Below are positions 40,395-50,731 of a stretch of DNA of 64,000 bases, one piece after another (position 1 is the first letter of the stretch; each line of letters starts with the position of its first letter). The notes beneath the pieces were generated by a model that ran no database searches, was not told where the DNA came from, and saw only the letters and a program-made list of their open reading frames with translations. The stretch comes from Adiantum capillus-veneris. Lineage: Eukaryota > Streptophyta > Polypodiopsida > Polypodiales > Pteridaceae. The position numbers were made by a program, and so were the translations under genes. The stretch lies in the NCBI GenBank assembly GCA_014529385.2, contig CM043959.1:65226253-65290252 (forward strand), in the 5' to 3' direction.

Positions 40395-41220
40395 GGTGAA
40401 GGGAACCCCCAAGGGTTTACACAAGAAGAGAGAAGCCAGTGTGAACAACAATTGGAAAAGTTGGAAATGAGCTGTCCCTGCATGATGTGGGCAGACTGGG
40501 GTCCAATATTTTGATCATATCTCCTCAACCGTGGCTCCAAATAAAAAAGTAAAAATATGGGAAAAAAATTCAGCTCATTAGCTACGATTTTCATCTTAAA
40601 ATTGTTTTCCAATTCGGATTGGAACCTTGTGTAAAAAAATCATCAAAATAAGGTCCATTTCTGGCCCGCAAAAGTCTTCCTGTGGTCCCCTTAGCCTAGA
40701 CTTTCATTTGATTCCAAAGGACACCTCATGCCATATGAAATCATGACATTGCTCCTTGACAAAGTTTTGTAATCATGCTTGCAATAATGCATTAAAATAA
40801 GTGTATCTTTGAAATCATGCCACCTAGTGTCCCACTAGGATTTGATTTCCTCCTAGTAGCTATTTAAAAAGAAATATAACAAAAATATGAAAAATACATA
40901 GAATATATATTTTTTGGAGTTTACCCTAGATATAGGATCTAGCTAGGGTGTGAGATGATAATGAGATAGTAGAAATAAAGAATCAATTCTTTTTGCCCCA
41001 AGTTAAAGAGGCGGAGCTATTGATGCTTTTCCCATAGTATTTTCTGATGGTAAAGTAAGAATAGGTTACCCTTGAGAAAAATAATAGGATGAGATAGAAG
41101 GCTTATTATTATACTTAAATATGCATACGTACATTATAGAAAAGATAATCATGTATCTAAAAAATTACAAGATAGATCTTGTAGCATGCGTTCCCACTAT
41201 GTACGTGTCACAGCACGACA

Positions 41221-41335
41221 TCGTGCCACTAGAACTGTCTCTGTTGGTGGTCCCACCCTGTCAGGTGTGATCTCGAGCCGCGCCGCCAGTTCAGGTGAAA
41301 TGAAGTGGGCCTTGGCTCCTCCATCGCAGGGCTTC
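41221..41335 (-). pseudogene. pro: Gypsy-3 protease, N-terminal fragment
   Basis: Encodes CDGGAKAHFISPELAARLEI and TPDRVGPPTETVLVA, i.e. the retropepsin active site (here DGGA) and the first strands. It is cut at 41221 by gypsy-2 and resumes at 31016. Confidence 0.85.
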
Positions 41336-41476
41336 TTGATAGAGCTTGGGGCAAAGTACAAAACTTTGCCCCAAGCTCGACAAAGTTCTGTACTTTCATC
41401 TGGGCTTCTTGATAGAGGTTGGGGCAAAGTACAAAACTTTGCCCCAAGCTCGACAAAGTTCTGTACTTTCATCTAT
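41331..41476. repeat. 73-bp tandem duplication with a perfect hairpin in each copy
   Basis: Copies at 41331-41403 and 41404-41476. Each contains an inverted repeat. In the first, GAGCTTGGGGCAAAGT (41342-41357), loop ACAAA, and its exact complement (41363-41378). The second has one mismatch. They lie between the gypsy-3 zinc knuckle and protease. Confidence 0.9.
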
Positions 41477-41572
41477 CTGGCTTGGATGAGTATCCATGCA
41501 ATCTGGTATCAATCCTGCTTTCATCTTGCCTTTTTTGTTGCTGCTCTTGAACACTCTAGCCTGTCTATAGTT

Positions 41573-42700
41573 TGTCCTTGTTGTGCATATTTGGGGCACT
41601 TTGCGGGGATGTGCCGTTGTTCTCCACAACCAAAACACTTCCCTTCTTTGATATAAATCGGCTCTTTCTTGAAGAGTCAGTCGGGGTCGTATATCTTTAT
41701 CCTTCTTTTCTTGGGAACCCTTTTTCTTTCTACTTTCATTGTTGGAGGTCCGTCAGGTTCTCTGAGTCAATATCTCATCAATGGGGTAAGTCAAATTTCC
41801 GGAATGTATAGAGAAACTCCGTTTCGTATGACCCATTAGTTCTTGGATAAAATTTGACTTTTGTTCCAGGTAGTAGTGTCGGATCTCTGTAGGGAGTCCG
41901 CAACAAAACCGCTCAATCTGTTCCTTAAAAGAGACCTTCTTAAATGAAGAGGTTGGTAGAAAAGAGTCCCAAAACCTCTTGCAATAAGCATCCAAGGAAT
42001 CTCCCTTGGTCATCCGAAGGTGGTTCCAAGCGGTTCGTATATCCCGTTCGTACTCTCGGGTCAGCCAAGAAGAAATAAAGAGCCTTTTAAATTTCAACCA
42101 CTTGATTGGAGCTTCTTTCCTCAGAAGAATAGTGGAGCACCATGTTCGAGCATTTCCTTTTAAAAAAGATGCAGCCCTCCTAATCTTGGAGTGCTCTGAG
42201 TAGTGACCTCCCGAGAAGGCCATGTCAAACTGCTGGATGAAGGCCAAAGCCCTCCGAGCATCTTGGAATCCAGAAAAGGATTCAAATTTTATCGACTGTC
42301 CACCTTCTTTAAACTCTTTTTCTTTCTTGCTCTTGTCTTTGAGGAAGTCATATTGGTTGGCTCTGTAGAAGTGCTTCTTCTTTGCATAAAACATATAGTC
42401 ATCGGAGTCTGAACTGTCAGAGGTTGACTCCTCCGTACACCTATCTGAAACTGGGAAAAATCTGAATTTCTTTGCCTTTTTCTTGCCCTTTCCGAAGCTT
42501 TTCTTTTTTCTTCGCTTTTTGCCCTTTCTGTTCTCATCGCTGGAGTCAGAAGAGCTACAAGAACTGTCAGAAGAAGAGGAAGAAGAAGAACTGGGTAATC
42601 CTTCAAAGCGTACACGCTTCTTCTGCTTTTTTGCCAATGCAAAAGAAGATTGACGGGCCAAATAACCAGGGTAGTCAATCCCCTTCTTGCGCTTTTTCAC
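41573..42700 (-). pseudogene. gag: Gypsy-3 Gag (capsid and zinc knuckle)
   Basis: 42700-41753 (315 codons) starts with a Lys/Ser-rich low-complexity region. It then has the Retrotrans_gag domain: FESFSGFQDARRALAFIQQF, AASFLKGNARTWCSTIL, WLKFKRLFISSW and FCCGLPTEIRHYY. The CCHC knuckle CFGCGEQRHIPAKC is encoded at ~41600-41645 after a stop or frame change near 41753. The N-terminal part may continue from the ORF at 42929-43186. Confidence 0.85.
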
Positions 42701-42928
42701 TTGCTTTTTGGATTGATTTTGCTATCCAAAAGCTGACTGATCTGAGTCTGAACCACCTCCTAAAGTTCTTTGTTTTGTAAACATCCTTGGAGAAGGAGGT
42801 TTCTTGAGTGCCGGTTAGATTAGTGGTTCGGTGGATTTTTGCCACTTAGTGTGCACTTGAACGATGGATTGCTGAGACAAAAAATTTACAAACCGAGGAT
42901 CCTTTGCAACTTTAATCATCTGCTTTCT

Positions 42929-43186
42929 TCACTCATCAACCTGCTGTCGACGTTCCATCTCTTGAAGTTCGTACTGAGTAGGATGAGGTGGCCCGTACTC
43001 TTCCTCTGTTAAATCATTTGAATCTTCTGCGTGATCTCCTCCCGCATTAGCAGATGTAGAAGAAGTCGACTGCTTCTTTTTGGAATCCATAAGTGTCGCA
43101 AAATAAGGGATTGGATTTCTCAGGAGAAGAGAAATCGATCGTGCTCTGATACCACTGTAACAAACTTGGATACTCCAAGTCAACAT
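42929..43186 (-). pseudogene. gag: Gypsy-3 Gag N-terminal segment
   Basis: The likely start is the internal Met of MDSKKKQSTSSTSANAGG (~43090), ~50 bases past the primer site. It is acidic and Ser-rich (DLTEEEYGPPHPTQYELQEM). The ORF ends at a stop at 42929 before the main gag domain, and the intervening 42701-42928 shows continued but disrupted coding. Confidence 0.6.
43143..43154 (-). other. Gypsy-3 primer binding site
   Basis: GCTCTGATACCA on the plus strand is the initiator-Met-tRNA type, one base from the LTR that starts TGTAACAAACTTGG. Confidence 0.88.
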
Positions 43187-43573
43187 TCTAGCGCGACACA
43201 GCAGAGATTCAATTCAAAATAGTTCACAAGAGACAACATGGCCCAACGTAGTTCCGTGCCAAGAGGTATTGGCCCCAAAGACAGGCGCCCCTTTCGGTAT
43301 TTATTTTTATATTAATCTGTGTGCAAAGTGCAAAGAGCCAGTGGGTGCTCACTCTCAGTCTCTGCTTGAGAAGTGAGGCCCTTGGGCTTATTTATTCTTA
43401 CAAGGGATGCCCAAAAGCAGAGCCCCAAAAATTCAAACTCAAAAGCTTCCAAAATTAAAAGCAACTGGTCTTCAAAACTGCCAAAAGCAGTCATCTCCAA
43501 AGCTGGTAGCACAAAATGGTGCATTTCTCAGAATTCCGTACAGTGGGGCCTGCCACGTCACCAGTTTGTGACA
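43156..43573 (-). repeat. Gypsy-3 5' LTR
   Basis: 418 bp from TGTAACAAACTTGG to AGTTTGTGACA. It shares internal blocks with the solo LTR at 30298-30939. The matching 3' LTR is missing because the left end of the element is truncated. Confidence 0.85.
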
Positions 43574-46120
43574 GAGTTTAGCTGTTTAATGGGGTCTTAA
43601 CTTTTAATTTGGTTGATTGTATCTCCTTGTTCGAATAAGAAGTCTTAATGTCCCTTTTTCTTTTGTTTTTTTCAGTGCCCTTGCTTGAGCATTTCTAGGA
43701 TTGATCTCTAAGGGGGGACTCTTGTAAGTTGACTTTTGTAACATTTGGCATTCTCCATTTTTAGTGCGCTGAAAAAACTCAACTTCTTATGCAGATAAAC
43801 CTTCGATTAGCTTATGCCAAAGCTATGTTTATAGATTCCAAAATCTCGACAATCTTACAATTCTTCTGCTTCCGGAAGACATTCAAAATAAAGCTCCAAT
43901 ATTTCATATTTACCAGTCAAAGATGTAGCTAATTGTAATCAAGCTTCATGTTTGTTATATTGGCTTTGAGGCTTCTTACGGCTAGTGGGATCCTGCAATA
44001 TTAGAAATTTATGTAATTGTTTATATCCTTGTAGTAAGCTTGAAGGGTACTTGATTGATGCTTGTGAAGTGTAATTAGAAATTATGATTTTCCTAGTGTA
44101 GAAATTATGGATTTCTACACTAGAAATTAGAAATTTCTAGTGTAGTAATTAGAAATTAGAAATTATGGATTTCTCTATCAAATTCTGCTTTAAGCTGTAT
44201 TTCTTTCTTTTCAAGAACTCACTTTATCTGAGTTGTCTCCCCCCCCGCCCCCCCTTGGGTGTGCATGTGCACATTCCTCTGTGTGTGTGCACGCATATGC
44301 ATGCATGTGGGGGTGGCGCACACCCGCTGTTTTTTGATAAACAATTTCTACATCTCAAATCTTGGAAAAAGGATTTGTGTACACAACTTGAATTTTTCTT
44401 TAAAGGAAGTAGATGAATATTGTGATGTGTATGCACGATAAGCAAACACACAATGTGATGAACAACCCATCGATGTAATGAGCATGCCCCTAGACAAGGA
44501 AACATTAGTTAGGTAAATAGTATGTAGTAGGATACTCCCAATTCTTGTGAAACATATACCATCCAGTGTTCGAGAAAAATCATTTTCACAAACACACAAA
44601 AATCCCTCCACGACAAATCTGAACCGGAAATTTTACAATACTAGCAAGTATTTTTGCAAAATTACACTATTTTTCATGTATTATAAGTAGAATTTTCTCC
44701 TTCTTGCCCTCCCCTCAACCGACTACTTTGATTTTGCAACCAGCTCAAGGCTAAGTTGAGGCACACTTTTCCCGAACACTAATACCATCCTATATATACC
44801 AGAAAGTTTATATGCAACCTCCTTTCAAAATCGGATTTAGGTGCAACAAAACATCTAGCAAATGGCATGAGTAACGTTGACATTGGGATCAGGACTAAGG
44901 AGGAGCCTTAGATGTTGTAGGGATGTAAACAAGGTGAAAATTCACTAAAGCCTACATAAGGCTATTGACAACAAATTCCTAATAAGAATAGAAAGTGACA
45001 CTATTATTTTAAACATGTAGTGTCACAATACAATATTATGTTTTTTTTTTTAAGTGTAACAATAAATTATTTACATTACAATATATTCCAAAGGCATAAA
45101 AAAGAATGTTTGACACAAAACTCAATGCCCCTCTTTAATGACATAGGTACACAAATGCCACAAGCCCTATAAAAAGTAATTTAAAATTATCATTAGCTTG
45201 TCATGTGGCATTAATGGACAAGCTTTTTTCAATGGTCCAGATTTACACCCAAAAATCCACCCTTCACTAAGACTCCTTATGTAGTCCAAAAATGATCTAG
45301 TGTGTTATAGAGAAAAATCACAACTCCGTGTGTGCATGTGCATATGAAAAGTAACTAAGGTGAAAAATCACAATGGCCTGTAGAAGAGGATGAGAAAGTG
45401 TGTATGTGACCCACTTCTCAATGCCCCTCATAGGAGAACAAATGTCAATTCAAGATAAGGGGTAGGGAATGCCATAATGGCGATACTCTTGTCTCCGAGA
45501 TGACAGTGTCTTACAAAAAAAAGGTATAATGACATAACTTGAAGAGGGGATTCTTGATTGAGGGATGGTGACTACGCATGCGGCTTGCCAAGACAAGGAA
45601 AGTACAAAACGTTCATCTTAGAATGTGTGTGCATTTGTGTCCAATGGACCGATGCATGATTGTTGGGGACATGGACCATATACTATCAAGCAAGACTTTC
45701 ATCTTAGAATGTCTCTGCATGTGTGTCCATGGACAGATGCATAATTATTGGGGACAGACCATATACTATCAAAAGCAAGAACCTAACCATTGGCATCATC
45801 ATGGCCATTGGAATGTATTGTGTAGGTATAGGGGGCAACTACAACAAGGTGTTGCTCCTGGGTCATTCATCAATGATGTGGTATTACTTGAGTGTACAAG
45901 GGTGTTGTGATCCTCATCCTCGCCAGATTCATGAAGGATGAGGGCTTACTAGAATGTTAAATGGCAAGAGTTTTGACATATGCATACACCCAAGTTAAAC
46001 ATAGGTGTCCCTTACTCCATAAGACCTACAAAATGAAAACTTCAAAAATTTAGGATTTGTGAAGAGTCGTAATTAATGGTATCATGGCCTTGACACTAAT
46101 TGCCATGGGACCTCCGATGA
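43574..46120. other. Non-coding region, no element termini found
   Basis: AT-rich DNA. Visible structure: a hairpin at 44115-44145; a C/TG-rich stretch at 44240-44310; a segment near 44695-44790 related to 48000-48080 and 49805-49880; and an imperfect ~100-bp direct repeat at ~45607-45775 (CATCTTAGAATGT ... ATACTATCAA). ORFs such as 45578-45910 span that repeat and have no recognisable domain. Confidence 0.6.
44115..44145. repeat. Short perfect hairpin
   Basis: CTACACTAGAAAT, a 5-base loop TAGAA, then ATTTCTAGTGTAG. It is embedded in repeated GAAATTA motifs. Confidence 0.9.
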
Positions 46121-46349
46121 TCTAAGGCGGTGGTGATGATCTAAGGCGGTGGCATTTGTGATTGGGAACAACTTGCTCGAGTTTTGAGGTGGGTTAGTTT
46201 GCTTTCAAGGAGATGGTGCCCATGTTTCAAGACTACCCTATCTACCCTCACCCTATGCGTCTTGTGACATGTGTGCCTAGTGGATGCCCCCACCTAGGCT
46301 GCATTGAATACCTAGAGAGCCCCTTTCCCTTTTTGAAGCAAAGGAATGA

Positions 46350-46459
46350 TTTGTGAAAAGGAAAAGAGAAGCAAAGCATGGGCATGTGTGTGTGTGGCGT
46401 GGTCCACTAGTCTCCTCGAAGATTTGGGAAAGTTGGGGAAAAGAGAAGCAAAGCATGGG

Positions 46460-46508
<49 letters not shown>

Positions 46509-46550
46509 CGTGGTCCACTAGTCTCCTCGAAGATTTGGGAAAGTTGGGGT
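46350..46550. repeat. Tandem duplication carrying a TG microsatellite
   Basis: The unit GAAGCAAAGCATGGGCATG, (TG)n, GGCGTGGTCCACTAGTCTCC and TCGAAGATTTGGGAAAGTTG occurs twice. The TG tract is expanded in the second copy (46461-46507). Two overlapping ORFs here are repeat artefacts. Confidence 0.88.
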
Positions 46551-46881
46551 TTGTCCCTTATCCTGTTTGTGTTTCGTGGTTGGCAACAAGGAGCTTGCGT
46601 GCTCATCAAGTAAGCCTCAATCATTCCAATACTTCTTCACGTTAAAAAATCAGAAAAATTCACAAGCACTTTCCTCCAAGCAGTGTTCGGGAAAAATGTG
46701 TCTCACCTTAATATCGTGCCTTTGTCAATTTCAAGAATGCCGGTTGAAGGCAAGGGGAAAAGGAGATATTCCGCTCCAAAAGAGAGAAAAATAGTGTAAA
46801 AATCCAAAAAAATTAACTTAATTTTCTAAAATTTCCTCTTGGCAATTCAAGGAGAGGAATTTTGTATGGTTGGAAAAATGA

Positions 46882-46912
<31 letters not shown>

Positions 46913-46939
46913 AAACCCAAAAAAAAAAAAAAAAAAAAC
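46882..46939. repeat. 29-base poly-C followed by A-rich tract
   Basis: C(29) at 46882-46910, then AAAAACCC and a ~20-base A run. A sequence error or collapsed homopolymer is possible. Confidence 0.85.
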
Positions 46940-47292
46940 CCCAAAAAGACCCTTTTTCAATCTTGCCACAAAATTCTAGGCGCTTCTACAGTGTGTCAAT
47001 TTTTGTTATTATTTTAAAGTTGCCAAAGAAGGGAACTTCAATCACACACCCACCACACCCCCACCCCCTAACACACCCAACCACCACCACTACCACCAAA
47101 AAGGAGAAAAAAACCCCAAAAAGACCCTTTTTTAATCTTGCCACAAAATTCTAGGTGCTTGTACAGTGTCAATTTTTGTTATCTACTAACATAATATGGT
47201 GGAAGAGAGAGCCCTTTACATGTGTCGCAATCTGTGACTTGAAGGCTAAATTCCAAAACTAAAAAAAGACCTTTTACACGCGATAAAGAGGG

Positions 47293-47326
<34 letters not shown>

Positions 47327-47375
47327 CCAGCCGCGGAAGTACTAGTTATTATAAAGTTGCCAAAGAAGGGAACTT
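46939..47375. repeat. ~100-bp direct repeat, second copy split by a 162-bp insertion
   Basis: CCCCAAAAAGACCCTTTTT ... AAAGTTGCCAAAGAAGGGAA at 46939-47039 recurs from 47113. In the second copy the match breaks at GTTAT (47178-47182) and resumes at GTTAT (47345-47349). This leaves 47183-47344 as an insertion flanked by a 5-bp duplication. The insert contains a GA microsatellite (47294-47325). Confidence 0.75.
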
Positions 47376-47799
47376 CGATCAAAGATTCTAGCTAGGACCT
47401 TAGAAAAGAGATGGATAAGGAAAGAAGATAAGCCCATGAAGTCAAGTCAAGAGGACGCTCCCTTTACCTTTTTGTGTTGAATGAGTGACCCAAAAGTGCA
47501 CAATTATATAATCCCAAGTAGTGGGAGCCCCACAACACAATTGTGCCATGTCTCACAACAATTCCTAAACTGGTAGCTTCAAGTAAATATCCCTCAAACT
47601 TAATGCCTTTAGCTTTGGATCATCATCTTCACGTCCCTCTCCCATGTTACTATCTCTCCACTAGATTGAACACTTCACCCTAGTGCAACTTAAGTGTGAT
47701 AGAAAGTACCTTCAAGTACCTTCAAACACATCCAGACTTGAGGGTGTGTGAGCACACTCCCAAGACTTGAGGATGTGTTCACACAAGAGTTTGTAGATC

Positions 47800-48620
47800 T
47801 AAATTAAATCTTGTCAGAAACATGGTACCTTCAAGAACATCAAGATGCGGAGGGGATGTTCATACTTAAAAAAAAAAAACCTTATTTCAAACATACAAAA
47901 ATTTCTTTAAGAAAATTCTCAAACAAAAGTTTTTCAAATTAACTATAATTTTTGCTATATTTATATTATTTTTTTGTAATATCTAAGCAAAAATTTTCCT
48001 TTTCACTCTCCTCTCAACCAACTGTCTTGACCTTCTAATCGGCTCACACGCTAAGTTGAAAGAAACTTTTCTCGAACACTGGTTCACACAATTTGTGGCT
48101 TAAATGTCCAAATTTTGCATGAAGCATCGTACCTTAAGGACATCAATACTTAGGGCATGTTTACACATAAAAATTTGTAGATGAGAATGTCTCAATTTTA
48201 CCTTGTGGATATAGTAGGCCCAATTGTGGATATAGTAGGCCCAATTGTATGGGGAATCTTCTAATGGTACACACGTTTCAGCCCTTTGCCTTTACCATTC
48301 TTAGAAAAAAAAAAAAACAATGTGTACATTAAAGATAAGACAGTGATTAGTTAGTAGATCAAGCCTCTTCTCGTATTAAGTAAGCACTTAGCAATTCTTT
48401 TTTTTTTTCCAAACTCACAATAGTGAGTGTAGTGAGTGGGTGACGTATCAAAGAAAACCAAAAAAGTTACAATCTTAGCCATGCTCTCACCTATCCATGG
48501 CATCTACCAACAACCAAAGCACAAGGCACATTGGCTGATGAAGGGTCCCACTTTGAAACTAGAGAAAACAATGGATTGAAACATCTTGGGGTTTCCACCA
48601 AAGGGATGACAAACCAGCCC
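47800..48620. repeat. Block H, copy 1
   Basis: Repeats at 49590-50528: shared strings include ACATGGTACCTTC, TTAACTATAATTTT-GCTATATTTATA, GTGGCTTAAATGTCCAAATT and GGATTGAAAC...GGGGTTTCCA. It includes a local 21-bp tandem repeat at 48210-48250. No gene is recognised. Confidence 0.75.
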
Positions 48621-48817
48621 AACGGCTTATACCAGAGACGTTGTTGCGCGTGAAAAAAGTGCAATGCCCACTCCAACAGAGGGACACCTTTACCCCTCTC
48701 TGCAGAACTCCCTTCGAGCCTCCCAAGCCTCGCAAGGTGCACGACGCAGCCGGCCTTGCTCTCGCATAACCTTTTACAACTTACAAGATGACAATAAATT
48801 TTCTCCAATTCAAGCAT

Positions 48818-48873
<56 letters not shown>

Positions 48874-49589
48874 CCCAACCCCCCTCCCCTCTTTGCACAA
48901 GGTGGCGAAAAACTTGCTCTTCAAGAACACACAAATAATTCCTTCAACTCTTCCTTCAAAGGATGCACAAAGGGTCTAAAACAAAGCACACTACAGCAGA
49001 ATGATCCACATAGCATCGTTTACACAAAGGCCATGCCTAATGAAGGTAGGAAAAGACTGTGAGGGCCGTGTGCCCGTGCTCATGGGTGTGCGGGAAAGAG
49101 GGAGAGCCACATACCAAAGGGGGGAACACTACTCTAGAAGGAGAGTGAGAGAGAGTGTTTCTTTATGCTTTTATGTGTATGAGGGTTAATGGAGTTAGTG
49201 GGGTTAGAGAGACAAGGGTCGGAGGGTGACCACATGCCTTGACCCTGAAATCTCTCACTTAAAGGCCAATGTGGTCATAAGTGGCGAGGACAACTAAAAC
49301 TAGTATGTACAACCATGAAGCACGAAAGCTTCACCTTTGTACCAATCTGTTCACCCTACTCCCATTAACTTGATAGATTTCGCCTTGTAAAAATCTGTTC
49401 CCCCTTGCCATGAACCTTTACCCCAACAAAGACTCTAGATTCTCCCTTGAGATCAACTTCAAACTCTCTAGATTTGGAAGCAGTTTCCAAACCAAGATGT
49501 ATCATCGGTAGCCTGCACATGCTATCTTTGAGACAAAGAATGTCTTTTACATGAGAAATACATAGGCCCATGAGAAATACATAAGCACA
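48621..49589. other. Spacer between the H blocks, with a CT microsatellite
   Basis: Contains (CT)n at ~48819-48870. ORFs called on both strands through it encode Leu/Ser or Arg/Glu runs. No protein family is recognised. Confidence 0.6.
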
Positions 49590-50528
49590 TAAGAGTTTGT
49601 AGATCTAAGTTAAATCTTGTCAGAGACATGGTACCTTCCAAAACATCAAGACATGGAGGAAATGTTCACAGTTTTCAAGAAAAAACCTTATCCCAAACAT
49701 ACAAAAATTCCTTTAAAAATTTTCTCAAACAAATTTTTTTACAAATTAACTATAATTTTAGCTATATTTATACTATTTTCTTGTAATATCTAAGCAAAAA
49801 TTTTCATTTTCACTCTCCTCTCAACCAATTGTCTTTAACTTCAAATCGGCTCAAGGCTAAGCTAAAAGAAACTTTTCTCGAACACTGGTTCACACAATTT
49901 GTGGCTTAAATGTCCAAATTTTGCATGAAGCAACATCAATACTTAGGGCGTGTTTACACATAAGAATTTGTAGCTGAGAATGGCTCAAGGCTAAGTTGAA
50001 AGAAACTTTTCTCAAACATTGGTTCACACAATTTGCGGCTTAAATGTCCAAATTTTGCATGAAGCATCGTACCTTAAGGACATCAATACTTAGGGCATGT
50101 TTACACATAAGAATTTGTAGCTGAGAATGTCTCAATTTTACCTTGTGGGTATAGTAGGCCCCGATTGTATGAGGAATCTTCAAATCGTACACACATGTTC
50201 AGCCCTTTGCCCTTACCATTCTTAGAAAAAAAAACAATGTGTACATTAAAGATAAGACAGTGATTAGTAGATCCAGCCTCTTCTACTATGAAGTGAGCAC
50301 TTAGCAATTCCTTTTTATTTTTCCCAACCTCACAATAGTGAGTGGGTGATGTATTAAAGAAAACCAAAAAAGTTACAATCCTAGCCATGCTCTCACCAAG
50401 CCATGGCATCTACCAACAACCAAACCCCAAAGCACAGGGTACATTGGCTAATGAAGAGTGCCACCTTGAAACTAGACAAAACAATGGATTGAAACGGCTT
50501 GGGGTTTCCATCAAAGGGATAGCGTTAC
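49590..50528. repeat. Block H, copy 2, the target of M2
   Basis: Homologous to 47800-48620, with a further internal partial duplication (49880-49985 against 50000-50110). It ends GGGATAGCGTTAC, where GTTAC (50524-50528) is the M2 target duplication. The continuation of this block lies to the right of M2 and at the window end. Confidence 0.75.
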
Positions 50529-50714
50529 TGTAAGAACTGGGGATGTTAGACCATAGGATCCTCCTCCCAACCCTCCATTATATAGGTAGGCTCCTAGCCC
50601 CTTGCCCTAGACAAATCCCATGTCCACACTGTCTAACCCAGCCCCTAGCCGTAGTCCGTGACCACCCTAGTCCTTAGGTTTGGGCCTTGCCCCTACGGAA
50701 CCCTTGTCCTGACA
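50529..50714 (-). repeat. M2 3' LTR
   Basis: 186 bp; the polypurine tract (rc 50715-50731) adjoins it. Confidence 0.88.
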
Positions 50715-50731
50715 TTACTCCCTCCTTAAGG

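Larger units (their letters stand above)
31017..41220 (-). mobile_element. Gypsy-2: complete but decayed Ty3/gypsy element inside gypsy-3
   Basis: A 10.2-kb element with 2.0-kb LTRs (31017-33017 and 39225-41220) that start TGTCGAGAAATTTG and end GCACGACA. By eye they are roughly 97-98% identical. Internal order on the minus strand: primer site, gag, zinc-knuckle array, linker, protease, RT, RNase H, integrase, GPY/F module, polypurine tract. The frame is broken many times. No target duplication is apparent (CGCAT left, TCGTG right). Each LTR carries two coupled small ORFs. Confidence 0.93.
39225..41220 (-). repeat. Gypsy-2 5' LTR
   Basis: 1,996 bp, about 97-98% identical to 31017-33017 by eye, with a 6-bp indel near 40275. 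Confidence 0.9.
29885..43573 (-). mobile_element. Gypsy-3: truncated Ty3/gypsy element split by two insertions
   Basis: The right end is intact: 5' LTR 43156-43573, primer site rc 43143-43154, then gag, zinc knuckle and protease reading leftward. The protease is interrupted by gypsy-2 (31017-41220) and by a solo LTR (30298-30939). Beyond these the protease and the pro-RT linker continue to about 29885, where the element is cut off, losing RT, RNase H, integrase and the 3' LTR. The coding sequence runs across both insertions, which establishes the order of events. Confidence 0.88.

Noticed and set aside
46277-46645. ORFs with His-Thr or Cys-Val runs on both strands
   Set aside because: They are translations of a TG microsatellite within a duplicated segment.
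48491-49062. 147- and 132-codon ORFs
   Set aside because: Both cross the CT microsatellite and have no domain; their non-repeat parts are not similar to known families.
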